Assembly (NCBI GenBank): GCA_019916065.1 | Contig: CM034239.1 | Location: forward strand, 45,648,663 to 45,712,662 | DNA length: 64,000 bases | Reading direction: 5' to 3' | Source: Vitellaria paradoxa | Taxonomy: Eukaryota; Streptophyta; Magnoliopsida; Ericales; Sapotaceae | Part shown: piece by piece, positions 61,501-64,000 of the stretch | Numbering within the stretch: the stretch's first letter is position 1 | How the letters are laid out: each line of letters starts with the position of its first letter | Program-made: the position numbers and the translations under genes | The notes under the pieces: model-generated | What the model saw: only the letters and a program-made list of their open reading frames with translations | Database searches by the model: none | What the model was told of the DNA's origin: nothing

Positions 61501-62649
61501 GTAAACTCAAACTTTGAAAAATAATTACTCCCTTAGGAAAAAATTGAAAGAGGATACAGACAGTTGTGGACTTAAAATTTATAATAATTTAAAATAAGAT
61601 TACATTTTTAATGTAAATAAAAATAAAAATAAAATACAATAGGGGAAAAATGAAAAAAAAGTATAATTATTAAAAAATAACAAAACTAATATAATTTTAG
61701 TATAATTTTTCAAATCAATCCAGACAAATGCTCCCACTAGACTCTTTTTGGGTTTGCTCATAAATACAGGTAGGGTTAAGGGTAATAGACTGAGATGTTT
61801 ATGAACAAATTTAGACCAACCCATTCATTTAATAAATGAATAGACCTTGAATGTAAAAGGTAGAGTTGCTTAATAAATGAGTCAAGCTTGAAACTAGCTA
61901 GTTAATAACTCAGTTTGTTTAGTATTTATATATAATTAAATAATATACATTTAAAATACAATAACAAATTAATTAATTTTTTTTGTATATATGTAATAAT
62001 TAATGTATGTTTTATTTTAAAAATTGGATTAAAATTTATTTATATTTAACTAAATAATTACGCTTTGAACTATTATTTTTCATGATACAAAATTTATATT
62101 TGAATTATTGCACCCCAAACTCAACGAACTTAAAATTTATTAACAACACGGCATTGATTTGACTGTCAATATTTACCCATTAATGTCGTCGGCCCTTATT
62201 ATGCAGCCAGGCATCAACTATCAAAACACTGCACGTTATTTGAAATTTCTATGTAAGAATTTGGATTGGACCCAAATTGAGACGTCCATGAGTGAGTCCA
62301 GCCCATTTAACTATTCACCGATCATTCCTCAACCCCAAGTGTATACATACAAAACTTCTCTTTAGGTTTTAGAGAAATATTATTCTCACAATTAACATTT
62401 CAACCTGAATAAAAAATAGCAATAAAAATTAAAAAACCGTTTTGCAAATATATATATATCTATATACAAATATTTAATTAGCTCATTCTCAAACAGCAGA
62501 TGGTGGGAAAATGATGGAAAAATGAATGCCATTTACATCACAAACTTGACTGCAGCTGATATATATTATCATTTATTTGATTATTTATTATTCTTGAAAG
62601 TTATTGTATTGTGTTGCAATTTATCAAACTGATCATGTGCTTTCAACAG

Positions 62650-62688
<39 letters not shown>

Positions 62689-62983
62689 GAGATGGAGTGT
62701 GTGTGTGCGTATATATATATATATATATATAGGGAAAAAGAAGTAATCAAATTATAGTTTTATTACACATATATATCTGCATTATTAATTAACATATGAG
62801 TAACACAAGATGGATTCAAGGACTGAGCAGCAGCTAGACACTGTAGGTAACTTCCTCATTGGACAACCAACTAGAGGAATACACATAAATAGAGTATATA
62901 TAATATGGTCACAATATGATGATGAACTCATCTCCTTGGGTCACCATTATCATAATCAGGACTTTAAAAAAAAATACCAAAAA
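58556..62983. other. AT-rich intergenic DNA
   Basis: TA runs at about 58846-58867, 59131-59160, 59280-59300 and 61133-61149; A/T homopolymers near 59934-59948 and 60068-60080. No gene, RNA gene or complete transposon recognised in 4.4 kb. Confidence 0.4.
62651..62730. repeat. (TA)n(TG)n ... (TA)n compound microsatellite
   Basis: A TA run then a TG run (about 62650-62688), a short GATGGAG spacer, GTGTGTGTGTGCG, then a second TA run to about 62731. Confidence 0.9.
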
Positions 62984-63148
62984 TTATGCTGCTGGCGCAA
63001 CCCCCGTTGCATCATCGTCGTCATCGTCATCGTCGTCCCCGTCACCTCTTTTGTAAGCCGGAATTTTGACTGTCAAGACCAGCTCATCTTCATTGGCAGT
63101 CAACCTGGAGTAACCAAGTTTGTTGCAGGTGGCGGTGAAAATCACCAT
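62984..63148 (-). CDS. Unassigned small ORF or exon remnant (54 codons) with an aspartate run
   Basis: An open frame from ATG 63148 to TAA 62984. The N-terminal half reads like ordinary protein (ATCNKLGYSRLTANEDELVLTVKIPAYKRG) and is less AT-rich than its surroundings. The second half is a run of nine Asp from GAC/GAT repeats, then ATGVAPAA. I do not recognise the family. It could be the last exon of a gene on the minus strand, a gene fragment, or chance; an in-frame stop lies just upstream (about 63178-63180), so any extension would need splicing. Confidence 0.2.
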   Translation of the reverse strand: MVIFTATCNKLGYSRLTANEDELVLTVKIPAYKRGDGDDDDDDDDDATGVAPAA

Positions 63149-63538
63149 TGAAGAGATATTGAGCAAAGTAATTGACTAACTGACGAAAGCAATATGTGGT
63201 AGTGGGAATAAAGAAAACGTTCTCATCCCTCCTATTTATAACTTCAAAAAGACAAAAGGATTATCAAATTTTATAACTTTAAAAAAATAATTTGGAATGT
63301 GGCTAGAAAATAGTAAATTTATATAAATGTAATTTATTTTTGTTACAATTCCACTACTATATATAATTCAATAATTACATAAAATTCTGTTTTAATTATA
63401 ACAACTCTATTTATACCACATAATTTTGATTCCATTTTCTGTATATTTTTCTGGATTCAATACAATTTTCCTTTTTTTTTTATATATATATTGTTGTTTT
63501 AAAGAACCCTGCTATATTAATTTCTGATGGTTTGGAGT

Positions 63539-63540
<2 letters not shown>

Positions 63541-63573
<33 letters not shown>
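63541..63573. repeat. (GA)n microsatellite
   Basis: About 16 AG units next to a GGGAG sequence. Confidence 0.9.
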
Positions 63574-63577
<4 letters not shown>

Positions 63578-63599
63578 AAAAGGGGGTGACATGGTGGGC

Positions 63600-63770
63600 T
63601 AGTCTCCATACATTTATGGCAAATGGAACATTGGGGACCGTGCATGAGGTAAGCTCATGGAGGATGGTTGAAAGACACATTCCTCGTGTGGATCGAACCC
63701 TCCATGCACACTCTCAATTAAGCTACGCTGCACCCTTCCATGTGCTCACATTTGGCCAGGTTGGATATAT
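63600..63770 (-). mobile_element. Possible second tRNA-derived SINE-like sequence
   Basis: Minus strand: TAGCTTAATTG (63725-63715) fits the Pol III A-box consensus, and GTTCGATCC (63698-63690) fits the B-box. TTGAGAGT follows the A-box and GCTTACCT lies further downstream; both phrases are also in the SINE at 44695. The A-to-B spacing (16 nt) is shorter than usual, and no A-tail or target duplication was found, so it may be truncated or rearranged. Confidence 0.4.
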
Positions 63771-64000
63771 ATATATGTAAATATACATATATGTATTCAT
63801 ATATGGTCAAGCTCAAGTCCAGCAGTTTCAACTCTAGTCTCCTCTTGTATTGTAATTCCTGCCGAAAAAAAAGCCCAACTTGAAGCAATTATATGCACAT
63901 TACAGAACATCGTCTATCAATTAATGTTGATATTTCAAGATGCAAATCTCAATAGTTTACAAACCTTCCCCCGAATCAACTGGCATGCGTAATGTATATC

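Noticed and set aside
1..64000. CRISPR arrays, bacterial operons, phage or anti-phage modules
   Set aside because: The DNA is clearly plant nuclear (spliced genes, MITEs, SINE-like retroposon); the regular repeats seen are microsatellites and MITEs without unique spacers.
40871..64000. Plant microRNA precursors in the gene-poor right half
   Set aside because: I looked for the mature sequences of common conserved families by eye and saw none; the hairpins present are MITE or TA-repeat palindromes.

Overview
The window is nuclear DNA of a flowering plant, most likely a woody dicot. It is strongly AT-rich, with short spliced exons, GT-AG and some GC-AG introns, abundant TA/GA/AAT microsatellites and a very high density of small non-autonomous transposons (MITEs). 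The species cannot be named from the sequence alone. Only four intact protein genes and one clear pseudogene are supported. All gene models were built by hand from reading frame, splice signals and recalled plant homologues; no transcript data or search was available.

Layout. 361-2622 (minus): a four-exon stand-alone cytochrome b561-domain membrane protein (257 aa). 2.65-10.6 kb: intergenic, with MITEs. 10826-25051 (plus): VPS16/VACUOLELESS1, the HOPS/CORVET tethering subunit, 15 coding exons, 841 aa. It is followed tail-to-tail by a 3-hydroxyisobutyryl-CoA hydrolase-like gene (25742-31180, minus, 15 coding exons, 384 aa, plus an untranslated first exon). 33712-36032 (minus): a broken but still intron-bearing copy of the ribosomal protein L18a (eL20) gene, with site-II-like promoter motifs about 0.7 kb upstream. 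38911-40587 (minus): a single-exon pepsin-type aspartic protease (558 aa). From 40.9 kb to the end (23 kb) I find no convincing gene. That part is a patchwork of MITEs, one very short tRNA-derived SINE with a target-site duplication and poly(A) tail, a possible second SINE, microsatellites and AT-rich filler.

The genes are unrelated housekeeping or metabolic loci: endosome-vacuole fusion, branched-chain amino-acid/acyl-CoA metabolism, transmembrane electron transfer and secretory proteolysis. They do not form a cluster or pathway, and I see no operon-like or defence-like system.

The most interesting points are three GC-AG introns (two of them adjacent in a gene with only three introns), a possible alternative C-terminus of the hydrolase by intron retention, the 98-bp SINE, a hAT-like MITE with a perfect 8-bp duplication inside a VPS16 intron, a 6-kb MITE nursery, and eight G/C homopolymers of 11-13 nt in otherwise AT-rich DNA.
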